A stretch of 64,000 nt of DNA from Clostridiaceae bacterium Marseille-Q3526. Its GTDB lineage: Bacteria; Bacillota; Clostridia; Lachnospirales; Lachnospiraceae. Below, piece after piece: positions 43,496-52,319 of the stretch. Each line of letters starts with the position of its first letter. Position 1 is the stretch's first letter. Made by a program: the position numbers and the translations under genes. Location: contig JAGTTS010000008.1 in assembly GCA_018223375.1 (NCBI GenBank), positions 1 through 64,000 on the forward strand, in the 5' to 3' direction. Under the pieces are notes generated by a model. It saw only the letters and a list, made by a program, of their open reading frames with translations, made no database searches and was not told where the DNA came from.

Positions 43496-43511
43496 GGAAA
43501 TGAGAGATATG

Positions 43512-43558
43512 CAGTCTGGAAGAACATCAGAAAAGGTGTTTTCCAGGCTGTATTTTTT
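43512..43558 (+). terminator. Terminator after the nitrilase-family gene
   Basis: CAGTCTGGA (43512-43520) pairs with TCCAGGCTG (43542-43550), one mismatch, then TATTTTTT. Confidence 0.75.
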
Positions 43559-43760
43559 ATGTCATGAGAAGCTGCATCTCGTGAAAATCTCTATAGATAG
43601 AATCTATATACAAACTATAATATAGAAAATAAACATATTGTCGGAAAAATAACGAAAAAATATTGAATATAAAATGAATACCTGATATGATGCCCATGTA
43701 TGCCAGCAGTAATTCGGCAGTATCCATAAAAATTTTAGCAAATCAGAGGAAAGGTTGGAA

Positions 43761-44579
43761 ATGGAAAAGCAGCTGATAAAACGGTTCAGTAAGGCTCTGG
43801 GACTTTCCAGGCAGGTAGTCGGAATCAAATTTATTTTCCTGAAAGAGGAGTATGAGGATCTGGATGTGCCTGAGCCCAAAGCAGGCGGATGCTTCTGTGC
43901 GCTGACTGCCAGAGCAATGGAAGGAAAGATTATGAAGGGAAAGGCTGACACCTTCGGATGTCAGGGAGGCCCGGAAATGCTGGGCATGAAAAAGGTTTCC
44001 AATTATGTGTGGTCAGGGAAACAGTTTTCTACTTTAAGATTGTATGAAGACGCGGCCATTGCCAGACAGGTGCAGCAGGATCTCTGCTTTGTAGATCAGA
44101 GGATTTACGGTGTCATGACAGGTCCTCTGGAGGAGATGGAGGATGCAGATGTGGTTATGCTGTTATGCAATGGCTGGCAGATGATGCGCCTGGTACAGGG
44201 CTACACATGGCATCACGGTATGGCAAAGAATATTGGCATGATTGGAAATCAGGGAATCTGTGCCGATCTGGTAGCCAGACCGTACATGAAAAATGATCTG
44301 AATGTATCCATGCTGTGTCTGGGAGCCAGAACCAATACGAGCGCAGAGGATGGAGAAATCGGAGCAGGTATGCCGGTTCACCTGTTTAGAGATGTGGCAG
44401 AGGGCGTCTTAAAAACCGTGAATCCTGCTATGTCAGATAAAGAGAAGCAGGCGCTGTCTGAGCGTCTGGAAACGCCGGATGAGCTGGGATTTGAAATAGA
44501 ATTCGGAAAGGTGTATATGAGCTACGCCAAGGAAAAAAAGTATCCGGAGGAATTGTATAAGCAGTCAGGCAATGACTAG
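43761..44579 (+). CDS. DUF169 domain protein
   Basis: 272 residues of the DUF169 family: V-V-G-I-K-F-I, the cysteine-rich G-G-C-F-C-A-L-T-A-R-A, F-G-C-Q-G-G-P and G-N-Q-G-I-C-A-D. The family occurs in anaerobes and archaea and has no firm function; the conserved cysteines suggest a metal or cofactor. TTG 43755 is an alternative start; ATG 43761 has AAAGG before it. It heads a peptide-type ABC importer operon, 112 bases before the binding-protein gene. Confidence 0.85.
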   Translation: MEKQLIKRFSKALGLSRQVVGIKFIFLKEEYEDLDVPEPKAGGCFCALTARAMEGKIMKGKADTFGCQGGPEMLGMKKVSNYVWSGKQFSTLRLYEDAAIARQVQQDLCFVDQRIYGVMTGPLEEMEDADVVMLLCNGWQMMRLVQGYTWHHGMAKNIGMIGNQGICADLVARPYMKNDLNVSMLCLGARTNTSAEDGEIGAGMPVHLFRDVAEGVLKTVNPAMSDKEKQALSERLETPDELGFEIEFGKVYMSYAKEKKYPEELYKQSGND

Positions 44580-44691
44580 AACTTTGTGGAAATCCGGGCA
44601 GCTTATAAAAATATGTATAAATAAAACAAATAAAATAAAAAAACATAACAAACAAAACAAAATAAATAAAACCAACGAAAGGAAAAGAGAA

Positions 44692-46401
44692 ATGAAAAAG
44701 AAATTTGCACGTATTCTGGCCGCAGGGCTGGCTGCCTGCATGATGACAGGCTGCAGCGTTGGACAGAAGACAGACACACCAGCAGAGACTTCAAAGGGAG
44801 CGTCACAGGCAGAAACCATAGGGGGACAGGAGACAGAAGGGGAGAAAAAGGATACAGTTGTGTATGGTACCCCTACAGCTCCGGTGGGTACCTTTTTACC
44901 GATTCTTTCCTATATGGGAAGCGATACAGCTCTTGAGAAATTAATCTATGCCTCTCTTTTAACTTTTGATTCAGACGGAAGCTTAAAGCCGTATCTGGCA
45001 GAGAGCTACACCGTTTCTGAAGATCAGAAAACCATTGATTTTAAAATCCGCCAGGGTGTGAAATGGCAGGATGGTGAAAATTTTACTATGGATGATCTGA
45101 TCTTTACACTGGAACAGACCGCAAAGAGCAGTTCGGATTCAGATAAGGTTTCTTCTCTGAAAGGTTTTGAAGAATTTAAAAACGGACAGGCAGATTCCAT
45201 CAGTGGTGTAACTGTCCTGGACGGCAATGTACTGAGACTGGAGCTGACAGAGCCGTATGCTCCGTTCCTCACAGATTTTGGAACCTATGGCATCATGCCT
45301 GAACATATCTGGGGAGAAATTCCTCAGGAAGAATGGGAGAAGCAGACAGAGCTTCTGAACTATCCGGTTGGCTGCGGCCCATACAAGGTGACAAAGTTTG
45401 AGCCGGGACAGTATGTTTCCCTGGAAGCTTATGAGGATTTCTTTGAGGGTGCTCCCAAGATTGACAACTTTATTTTAAAGGTAGTAAACCAGGACGCCAT
45501 CTCAGCAGAGCTGGTCAGCGGAAATATTGATATTGTGGATGTAAAGGAGCTGAGAAGCAGCGAGGTAGAGGAGCTGGAGGCCCAGGGATTTGCAAAATAT
45601 TCCATTCCTGACAATATGTATCAGTATATTTCCTTTAACCTGCGCCGTCCGGTATTCCAGGATAAGAATCTGAGACAGGCTATTCTGTATGCCATTGACC
45701 GCGCTCTGATTCTGGATACCATCGTAGAGGGAAGAGGAAAGCTTCTGGATTCCCCGTTCCTGCCAGGTTCCTGGGCAAGTCCGGCAGAAGGAGAGTTAAA
45801 TAACTACGCTTACAATCCGGAAAAATCCAAAGAGCTTCTGGAGGCGTCTGGATGGACGGATGCAGATGGAGACGGAGTGAGAGAGAATGCAGATGGGGAG
45901 AAGCTTCAGTTTACCATCCGCTGCTCCAATGACTCTAAAACAAGAGAAAATGCAGTGCTCTATGCAAAAGAGTGTCTGGCTGAGGTGGGAATCCATGTGG
46001 AGGTTTCCATTGAGGAGGACAGCGTAGTGGCTGATGATTGTATTTATAATCACAACTTTGAAATGTACGCTTTAAACTGCTATTTCTCTGATGATCCCAA
46101 TCCGTACGGCTGGTGGCATTCCGATTCCGCTTCTGATGAGCCGGGAGTGGGAAGCTTTAACTTTGGCGCTTATAAAAATGATCTGGTAGATGAAAATATT
46201 GAAAAGGGCATGAAGACTACTAATCAGGAAGAGCGAAAAGAGTACTATCTGAATGTGGCAAAACAGATCAACGAAGATGTGCCGATGATTTTCCTCTATG
46301 CCCAGGATCGCGAGATCATGTGCAACCCGAAGCTGGAGAACTTTGATCCATATACCTTTAATATTTTCTGTGATATCTGGGAATGGGATTTTGCCCAGTA
46401 A
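44692..46401 (+). CDS. Dpp/Opp-type solute-binding lipoprotein (family 5)
   Basis: Captures the substrate outside the cell for the importer that follows. Signal peptide with lipobox M-T-G-C (Cys about residue 21), then a family 5 binding fold: L-A-E-S-Y-T-V-S-E-D, V-K-W-Q-D-G-E-N-F-T-M-D-D, G-C-G-P-Y-K-V, R-Q-A-I-L-Y-A-I-D-R. 569 residues. AAAGGAAAAGAG precedes ATG 44692; the A-rich stretch upstream (44620-44680) is leader, not coding. Substrates in this family include peptides, nickel, opines and sugars; DUF169 next door might favour a metal or cofactor. Confidence 0.92.
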   Translation: MKKKFARILAAGLAACMMTGCSVGQKTDTPAETSKGASQAETIGGQETEGEKKDTVVYGTPTAPVGTFLPILSYMGSDTALEKLIYASLLTFDSDGSLKPYLAESYTVSEDQKTIDFKIRQGVKWQDGENFTMDDLIFTLEQTAKSSSDSDKVSSLKGFEEFKNGQADSISGVTVLDGNVLRLELTEPYAPFLTDFGTYGIMPEHIWGEIPQEEWEKQTELLNYPVGCGPYKVTKFEPGQYVSLEAYEDFFEGAPKIDNFILKVVNQDAISAELVSGNIDIVDVKELRSSEVEELEAQGFAKYSIPDNMYQYISFNLRRPVFQDKNLRQAILYAIDRALILDTIVEGRGKLLDSPFLPGSWASPAEGELNNYAYNPEKSKELLEASGWTDADGDGVRENADGEKLQFTIRCSNDSKTRENAVLYAKECLAEVGIHVEVSIEEDSVVADDCIYNHNFEMYALNCYFSDDPNPYGWWHSDSASDEPGVGSFNFGAYKNDLVDENIEKGMKTTNQEERKEYYLNVAKQINEDVPMIFLYAQDREIMCNPKLENFDPYTFNIFCDIWEWDFAQ

Positions 46402-46419
46402 GGAGGTAGAATTACCGAA

Positions 46420-47391
46420 ATGGCACGGTTTATCTCAAGAAGGCTGGCAGCTGCCCTGATTATGCTTCTGGGCGTTACGGCGGTGATTTTCTGTATCATC
46501 CGCCTTCAGCCGGGAAACCCGTTTTTAAATATGATTCAGCATGATACAGATCCGACTTTTCTGGAGACAAAACTTCAGGAAATCGGCTACTATGACCCGC
46601 TTCCCGTCCAGTACGGGAAGTGGCTTTTAAGGACGCTCCAGTTCGATCTGGGATACTCTATCCAGCACAGGGCTCCTGTGGCTGCATTGATAGCAGACCG
46701 GTTTGGAAATACTCTGCTTTTAGCCATGTCCTCCTTTGTGTTAAGTACAGTGATTTCCATTGGAATCGGAGTATTTTCAGCCATGTATCCCAATTCCCTG
46801 TGGGATCGGGCACTGACTGTCTTATCGTTTATCGGCGTTTCCATCCCGGTATTTTTCTTTGGACTTCTGCTGATTAAGGTATTTGGATACGATTTAGCAG
46901 TCCTTCCCTTTTCAGGGATTGAAACCATGGGGAAAAATTACCAGGGCATAGACAGGGCGCTGGACATCGGGCGTCACATAATTCTGCCGGTGACTGCCTC
47001 GGCTCTTACCCAGACAGCCACCCTGCTTCGGTATACCCGTTCGTCCATTCTTTCCACTGTATCGGAGGATTACATGAAAACAGCTCAGGCCAAGGGGCTC
47101 ACGAAAAAGCAGGCGATTTTAAGACATGGAATGAGAAATGCCAGAGTGTCTATTATCACGGTGCTCTGCAACCGCCTTCCAGACCTGTTAAGCGGAGCGC
47201 TGATTGTGGAGACGATTTTTGTGTGGCCTGGAATTGGTCAGCTGAATTATCAGGCAATTTTAGTCAGGGATTATCCGCTGATTATGGGAATTGCCCTTCT
47301 GCTGGCAGTGATTGTAATCGGGTGCAATCTTCTGGCAGACGTACTCTGTATGATACTGGATCCAAGAGTGAGAAATTCTGTCGGCGTGTAA
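46420..47391 (+). CDS. ABC importer permease, DppB type
   Basis: First membrane subunit of the importer: 323 residues, six helices, family 5 marks R-L-Q-P-G-N-P-F, G-Y-Y-D-P-L-P-V-Q-Y-G-K-W-L and the EAA loop T-A-Q-A-K-G-L-T-K-K-Q-A-I-L-R-H-G-M-R-N. AGGAGG precedes ATG 46420, 18 bases after the binding-protein gene. Pairs with the DppC-type subunit that follows. Confidence 0.95.
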   Translation: MARFISRRLAAALIMLLGVTAVIFCIIRLQPGNPFLNMIQHDTDPTFLETKLQEIGYYDPLPVQYGKWLLRTLQFDLGYSIQHRAPVAALIADRFGNTLLLAMSSFVLSTVISIGIGVFSAMYPNSLWDRALTVLSFIGVSIPVFFFGLLLIKVFGYDLAVLPFSGIETMGKNYQGIDRALDIGRHIILPVTASALTQTATLLRYTRSSILSTVSEDYMKTAQAKGLTKKQAILRHGMRNARVSIITVLCNRLPDLLSGALIVETIFVWPGIGQLNYQAILVRDYPLIMGIALLLAVIVIGCNLLADVLCMILDPRVRNSVGV

Positions 47392-47435
47392 TACGCAGGC
47401 AGCAGAAACGATGAGAAACACAGACAGGAAAAGAC

Positions 47436-48308
47436 ATGAAAAAAAGGGAAGAAGAAAAGATTTTGACGGCGGGACAGATTGCCCGCCGGCGTTTTTTCAG
47501 GAACAGGCTGGCAACAGCCGGACTGATTATTGTAGTATCTTTTGTATTTTTGTCTCTGTTTGCCCCTCTTTTTACAGATTACACAGTAAGCCAGACGGAT
47601 TTAAGAAATCTCCGGTCAGGGCCGTCTGCTGCTCATCTTCTGGGGACAGACGATCTGGGACGTGATATTTTTGCCAGGCTGCTCTATGGAGGAAGGGTTT
47701 CCATTGCGGTAGGCGTGGCTTCCATGCTTCTTCAGATGGCAATTGGCGTTACCCTGGGAGCGGCGGCCGGCTATTTTGGCGGGGTGACAGACAAGGTGAT
47801 TATGCGGATGGTAGATATTATTATGTGCTTTCCGTTTTTTGTCATAGCAGTGGCTCTGGCCGCTGTGATTGGCGGAAGTATCTGGAATCTGATTCTGATT
47901 ATAGGAATGCTGATGTGGCCGGGAATTGCCAGAATTGTCAGGACGGAAGTGCTTACCATCCGTGACAATGAGTATATTATGGCGGCAAAGGCTCTTGGAC
48001 TTTCTCCTGTGCAGATTATTGTGAAGGAGGTACTCCCCAATGTATTTTCTTCTATTTTAGTGGCGTCTACTCTGGCAGTGGCTAATGGGATTTTAATGGA
48101 ATCTACACTGAGCTTTCTGGGACTTGGAGTGCGTCCTCCGGCTCCCAGCTGGGGCAATATGCTGGTGGCAGCTCAGAATATGGCGGTGCTGAAAAATCAG
48201 TGGTGGATGTGGATTCCGGCAGGAGCAGCAGTAGTTTTGATGGTACTGGCCATTAACTTTCTCGGCGATGGACTGAGAGATGCCCTGGACACCAGAAATC
48301 AGCAGTAA
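47436..48308 (+). CDS. ABC importer permease, DppC type
   Basis: Second membrane subunit: 290 residues with an N-terminal R-F-F-R-N-R-L-A and G-T-D-D-L-G-R-D-I-F-A-R-L-L-Y-G-G-R typical of DppC, and the EAA loop M-A-A-K-A-L-G-L-S. Six helices predicted. ATG 47436 follows GACAGGAAA. Lies 44 bases after the DppB-type gene. Confidence 0.95.
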   Translation: MKKREEEKILTAGQIARRRFFRNRLATAGLIIVVSFVFLSLFAPLFTDYTVSQTDLRNLRSGPSAAHLLGTDDLGRDIFARLLYGGRVSIAVGVASMLLQMAIGVTLGAAAGYFGGVTDKVIMRMVDIIMCFPFFVIAVALAAVIGGSIWNLILIIGMLMWPGIARIVRTEVLTIRDNEYIMAAKALGLSPVQIIVKEVLPNVFSSILVASTLAVANGILMESTLSFLGLGVRPPAPSWGNMLVAAQNMAVLKNQWWMWIPAGAAVVLMVLAINFLGDGLRDALDTRNQQ

Positions 48309-48321
48309 AGGGGAAGAGACC

Positions 48322-49299
48322 ATGGAGGAGATACTGAAGGTAAACCATCTGAACGTAGTGTTTGATGATATATCAGGCCCCCTGACAGCCGTTTACGATG
48401 TGAATTTCGGGCTGAGACGGGGAGAAATACTGGGAATTATAGGAGAGTCAGGAAGCGGAAAGAGCGTGACAGCCAGATCCGTCATCCAGCTGGCCCAGGT
48501 AGGAAAAAGAGGAAGCATTTCCGGAGAAATTTTATTTCAGGGAACTGATCTCTTAAAACTGAAGGAAAAAGAGATGTGCCGGATCCGGGGAAGCAGGATT
48601 ACCATGGTATTTCAGGAGCCTATGACAGCGCTGAATCCGGCTATGACTGTGGAGGAGCAGCTGTCAGAGGTGCTGAAGCTTCATTCGCCAGGAGAACGCG
48701 AAAAGCACAGGGAGAGAATCCTTGAAACGCTTCGCCAGGTACAGCTTCCGGAGCCGGAGATTCTGATGAAGAAATATCCCTTTGAGCTGAGCGGAGGCCT
48801 TCGCCAGAGAGTGGTAATCGCCATGGCGGTGATTGGAAAGCCGGATATTATTATTGCAGATGAGCCTACGACAGCGCTGGACGTGACAACCCAGGCCGAG
48901 ATCCTTTCTGTTCTGAAGAAGATTGCAGGGGAAATGGGGAGCGCAGTGATTTTAATTACTCACGATCTGGGAGTGGTGGCAGAGATTGCAGACCGGGTGC
49001 TTGTGATGTATCGTGGCATGGGGGTGGAGGAGTGCAGGACCGCCAGCCTGTTCGATGAGCCACTTCATCCCTACTCCCAGGGGCTTTTATCGTCCCGTCC
49101 CTCTAATTTTAATGGGAGATATTCGGCGATTCCAGGAACAGTGAAGCAGAACTACGGTGTGTTTAAGGGATGTCCCTACAGTGACAGGTGTCCCTATGCG
49201 TTGGAGACGTGCAGAGAGAAGATTCCGCCGTCACTGTCATTTGGAGGAGAGCACAGGGCAGCATGCTGGAAGCTTTGCAAGGAGGGCAGCAGTGAGTGA
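48322..49299 (+). CDS. ABC importer ATPase, DppD type
   Basis: One of two motor subunits: Walker A G-E-S-G-S-G-K-S-V, V-F-Q-E-P-M-T-A-L-N-P, signature L-S-G-G-L-R-Q-R and Walker B I-I-A-D-E-P-T-T-A-L-D. The C-terminal oligopeptide region has C-P-Y-S-D-R-C-P-Y-A-L-E-T-C, where DppD proteins bind a 4Fe-4S cluster or metal by cysteines. ATG 48322 has GGGGAAGAG before it. Overlaps the DppF-type gene by 8 bases. Confidence 0.95.
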   Translation: MEEILKVNHLNVVFDDISGPLTAVYDVNFGLRRGEILGIIGESGSGKSVTARSVIQLAQVGKRGSISGEILFQGTDLLKLKEKEMCRIRGSRITMVFQEPMTALNPAMTVEEQLSEVLKLHSPGEREKHRERILETLRQVQLPEPEILMKKYPFELSGGLRQRVVIAMAVIGKPDIIIADEPTTALDVTTQAEILSVLKKIAGEMGSAVILITHDLGVVAEIADRVLVMYRGMGVEECRTASLFDEPLHPYSQGLLSSRPSNFNGRYSAIPGTVKQNYGVFKGCPYSDRCPYALETCREKIPPSLSFGGEHRAACWKLCKEGSSE

Positions 49300-50275
49300 G
49301 ATTATACTGAAAGCAGAACATCTGAAAAAATATTATGAAGAGAGGCAGGGGCTGTTTTCCAGAAAGAAAAGAATAAATGCTGCGCTGGATGATGTTTCCC
49401 TGGAAATCAGGAAGGGAAGCATTATGGGGCTGGCTGGTGAGTCCGGTTCCGGAAAATCCACAGCAGGAAAGACCATGCTGAACCTGATAAAGCCGTCAGG
49501 AGGCAGGGTGACTTTTGAGGGCAGGCAGATTTTTGACGCAGACAAGGGGGAATATCTGGACTCCGGTTCCATGACAGCTCTCAGGCAGAAAATGCAGATC
49601 ATTTTTCAGGATCCTTCCTCCAGCCTGAATCCTAAAAAAAATGTGGAGCAGATTATCAGTGCAGGCATTATAAAGCACAGACTTTGTTCCGGAAGCCAGG
49701 TGAGGGAACGATGTATTGAGATAATGGAAAAATGCGGTCTGGATAAACGGCAGATGATGCGGTATCCCCATGAATTTTCCGGCGGGCAGAAGCAGAGAAT
49801 TGGAATTGCCCGGGCATTGGCGGTAGAACCCAGCTTTATTGTCTGTGATGAGCCTACAGCTGCCCTTGACATGTCCATTCAGTCCCAGATTTTAAATCTG
49901 ATGCTGGATTTAAAGGAACAGTATGGTCTGACTTATTTGTTTATTTCTCATAATCTGGGGGTAGTAGAGCATTTCTGCGATGAGCTGGCAGTGATGTACA
50001 GGGGAAAGATTGTAGAACAGGGGAAAACGGCAGATCTGTTTTCTTCCCCAGTTCATCCCTATACACAGCTTCTTTTATCTTCCGTGCCTGTTTCTCACCC
50101 TGATGAGCCAAGGCGTCACACAGGAGGGCAGCCCCAGGATGAGAGTATTCCAAAGCATGGCTGCCGCTTCGCGCCCAGGTGTCCTTACAGAGAGAAACGC
50201 TGCACGGAGCAGGAGCCGCTTCTCCTTCCATGTGGAGAGGGACATACTGCCGCCTGCTTCCATGCAGTGAAATAA
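49292..50275 (+). CDS. ABC importer ATPase, DppF type
   Basis: Second motor subunit, 327 residues: Walker A G-E-S-G-S-G-K-S-T, I-F-Q-D-P-S-S-S-L-N-P, signature F-S-G-G-Q-K-Q-R, Walker B V-C-D-E-P-T-A-A-L-D and a C-terminal C-R-F-A-P-R-C-P-Y-R-E-K-R-C. The GTG start at 49292 with AAGGAGGG before it overlaps the end of the DppD-type gene; the longer frame upstream is in that gene. A terminator follows at 50347. Confidence 0.94.
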   Translation: MSEIILKAEHLKKYYEERQGLFSRKKRINAALDDVSLEIRKGSIMGLAGESGSGKSTAGKTMLNLIKPSGGRVTFEGRQIFDADKGEYLDSGSMTALRQKMQIIFQDPSSSLNPKKNVEQIISAGIIKHRLCSGSQVRERCIEIMEKCGLDKRQMMRYPHEFSGGQKQRIGIARALAVEPSFIVCDEPTAALDMSIQSQILNLMLDLKEQYGLTYLFISHNLGVVEHFCDELAVMYRGKIVEQGKTADLFSSPVHPYTQLLLSSVPVSHPDEPRRHTGGQPQDESIPKHGCRFAPRCPYREKRCTEQEPLLLPCGEGHTAACFHAVK

Positions 50276-50346
50276 AGAAAAAAGTATAGGACGTTGGACT
50301 TGTCATTTGGAAAAAAGGCGATATAATAGGTCTGGCGGATTATTTG

Positions 50347-50371
50347 AAAAGGCGCGTTACAGCGCCTTTTT
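50347..50371 (+). terminator. Terminator after the Dpp/Opp-type operon
   Basis: AAAAGGCGC and GCGCCTTTTT form a short strong stem around GTTACA, ending in T5. Confidence 0.85.
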
Positions 50372-50404
50372 CCGTGCAGTTTTTGATAGAAAAGAGGACG
50401 AATC

Positions 50405-51751
50405 ATGCAGTCAGAACAACAATCTTCAACACTTATGACAGAGGGGAGCATAGGAAAGAAAATCATCTTTTTTTCGATCCCTTTGATTCTTGGAAATTTA
50501 CTTCAGCAGCTGTACAGCACGGCAGATTCTATTATTGTAGGAAACTTTGTGGGAAGCAATGCTCTGGCGGCAGTAGGTTCCAGTACGGCCCTTATTGGCC
50601 TTTTGATTGCGTTCAGTCAGGGAGTTTCTGTGGGGGCAGGCGTGGTAGCGGCTCAGTATCTGGGGGCCAAAAACAGAAGAGATGTTCAGGGTTCCATTCA
50701 TACAGCCTTCGCCCTGGCGGCAGTTCTGGGAATTATTTTAACAGCAGGAGGAATCATCTGCAGCCGTCCGCTTCTGGTATGGATGAATACGCCGGAGGAG
50801 GTTTTGGAGGACTCGGTGATTTATCTTCAGATTTATTTTGGCGGCCTGATTTTTAATGTCCTTTACAATATGGCGGCTGGTATTTTAAATGCGGCCGGCA
50901 ACTCCAAGAGATCTCTTATTTACCTGGCCTATGCTTCCGTCACCAACATTGGCCTGGATCTTCTTCTCATCGGCGTGTTTAAGATGGGAGTGGCAGGTGC
51001 TGCCATTGCCACAGATGCCAGCCAGCTGGTCTCCTGCATTCTTTCCATGTGGTATTTGACTCATGTGGATGCAGATTACAGAATCAGTCTGAAAAAGATA
51101 GGAATCGACAAACGAATGGCAGTGCGTATTGCCAAAATCGGCCTGCCCACCGGCATTCAGAACATGGTTATTTCCTTTTCCAATGTGCTGGTCCAGTCCA
51201 GTGTAAACAGCTTTGGAGCGGCAGCCATGGCCGGATTCGGGGCCTATATGAAAATAGACGGCTTTAATATTCTGCCTGTACTCAGCTTCAGCATGGCAGT
51301 TACTACTTTCACCGGACAGAACTACGGGGCAGGAAAAATAGAGCGAGTCAAAAAAGGAATGTGGGTAACGGTTGCCATGGGCTGTGTCTATACCATTGTG
51401 ACAGGAACCCTGCTCCTGACCTTTGGTGATCCTCTGATGAGACTTTTTACAGACAGCAGAGAGGTGATTGAGCATGGAAAACTGGCCATGAAATATTTCT
51501 GCCCGTTTTATTTTCTTTTAAGTATTATGCACAGCCTGGCCGGAACCATCAGGGGAGCTGGAAAAAGTATTCCTCCTATGCTGATCCTTCTGTTTGCCAT
51601 GTGTCTGTTCCGCATTTTCTGGATTAAAGCGATTCTTCCGGCATTCGGGACACTGGACGGAGTCTATATGCTGTATCCTGTCTCCTGGGCAGTGGGAATG
51701 GTTCTTATGGTCCTCTATACCTGGAAGGGAAAGTGGCTGGAGGAGCAGTAA
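50405..51751 (+). CDS. MATE family efflux transporter
   Basis: Exports drugs or metabolites using a sodium or proton gradient. 448 residues, 12 helices in two bundles; N-terminal I-P-L-I-L-G-N-L-L-Q-Q-L-Y-S-T-A-D-S, G-N-F-V-G-S-N-A-L-A-A-V-G, and Q-N-Y-G-A-G-K in the second half are MATE-family marks. ATG 50405 has AAGAGGA before it. It stands between two terminators, so it is a single-gene unit. Confidence 0.95.
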   Translation: MQSEQQSSTLMTEGSIGKKIIFFSIPLILGNLLQQLYSTADSIIVGNFVGSNALAAVGSSTALIGLLIAFSQGVSVGAGVVAAQYLGAKNRRDVQGSIHTAFALAAVLGIILTAGGIICSRPLLVWMNTPEEVLEDSVIYLQIYFGGLIFNVLYNMAAGILNAAGNSKRSLIYLAYASVTNIGLDLLLIGVFKMGVAGAAIATDASQLVSCILSMWYLTHVDADYRISLKKIGIDKRMAVRIAKIGLPTGIQNMVISFSNVLVQSSVNSFGAAAMAGFGAYMKIDGFNILPVLSFSMAVTTFTGQNYGAGKIERVKKGMWVTVAMGCVYTIVTGTLLLTFGDPLMRLFTDSREVIEHGKLAMKYFCPFYFLLSIMHSLAGTIRGAGKSIPPMLILLFAMCLFRIFWIKAILPAFGTLDGVYMLYPVSWAVGMVLMVLYTWKGKWLEEQ

Positions 51752-51848
51752 AAACAATATTATGGAGGAGCAGTAAAAACAATATTATCTCTTGAACTTC
51801 CTGATAAAAGGTGATATACTAGGTTACGATAACATAATAGACTGACAG

Positions 51849-51880
51849 AAAAAGAGTGGACCAAAAGGCCCACTCTTTCA
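51849..51880 (+). terminator. Terminator after the MATE gene
   Basis: AAAGAGTGG (51851-51859) pairs with CCACTCTTT (51870-51878) around ACCAAAAGGC; inner CC/GG pairs extend it. It separates the MATE gene from the repeat array that follows. Confidence 0.8.
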
Positions 51881-51883
51881 TCG

Positions 51884-52267
51884 TATAGGAACTTACTTAC
51901 GTGCGTTCCCATACGATGAAAGCTTTGCAGGATGCGCACTCCGCGCAGAGGAAAAGAGCTGCTGAAGCAGCTGTGCGTCGGCGCAGGAGTCTGCCTGAGC
52001 AGACTCTAAAGTATAGGAACTTACTTACGTGCGTTCCCATACGATGAAAGCTTTGCAGGATGCGCACTCCGCGCAGAGGAAAAGAGCTGCTGAAGCAGCT
52101 GTGCGTCGGCGCAGGAGTCTGCCTGAGCAGACTCTAAAGTATAGGAACTTACTTACGTGCGTTCCCATACGCTGAAAGCTTTGCAGGATGCGCACTCCGC
52201 GCAGAGGAAAAGGGCTGCTGAAGCAGCTGCGCGTCGGCGCAGGAGTCTGCCTATGCAGACTCTAAAG
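51884..52267 (+). repeat. Three tandem 128-bp hairpin-rich units before rimP
   Basis: Units at 51884-52011, 52012-52139 and 52140-52267; the first two are identical and the third differs at five bases. A truncated start of a fourth (GATAGGAAC) follows. Each unit can form: GTATAGGAAC/GTTCCCATAC (9 of 10 pairs), TGCGC/GCGCA, AGCTGC/GCAGCT with loop TGAA, CTGTGC/GCGCAG with loop GTCG, and GAGTCTGC/GCAGACTC with a 4-base loop. The differences in unit 3 keep or improve pairing or fall in loops. No gene overlaps; the array fills most of the 568-base gap between the MATE gene and rimP. Confidence 0.92.
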
Positions 52268-52319
52268 GATAGGAACGCATTTCAGTCAGTCGATGGATAT
52301 GCAGAAAGGCGGTGTTACG

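Noticed and set aside
52005..52030. Resemblance to an FRT site (AAAGTATAGGAACTT at unit joints)
   Set aside because: Only one arm is present; the other inverted partner points the wrong way and is at the wrong distance. The match is probably chance.
51884..52267. CRISPR array or direct-repeat/spacer pattern
   Set aside because: Units are head-to-tail with no unique spacers, are 128 bp long, and no cas genes are present.
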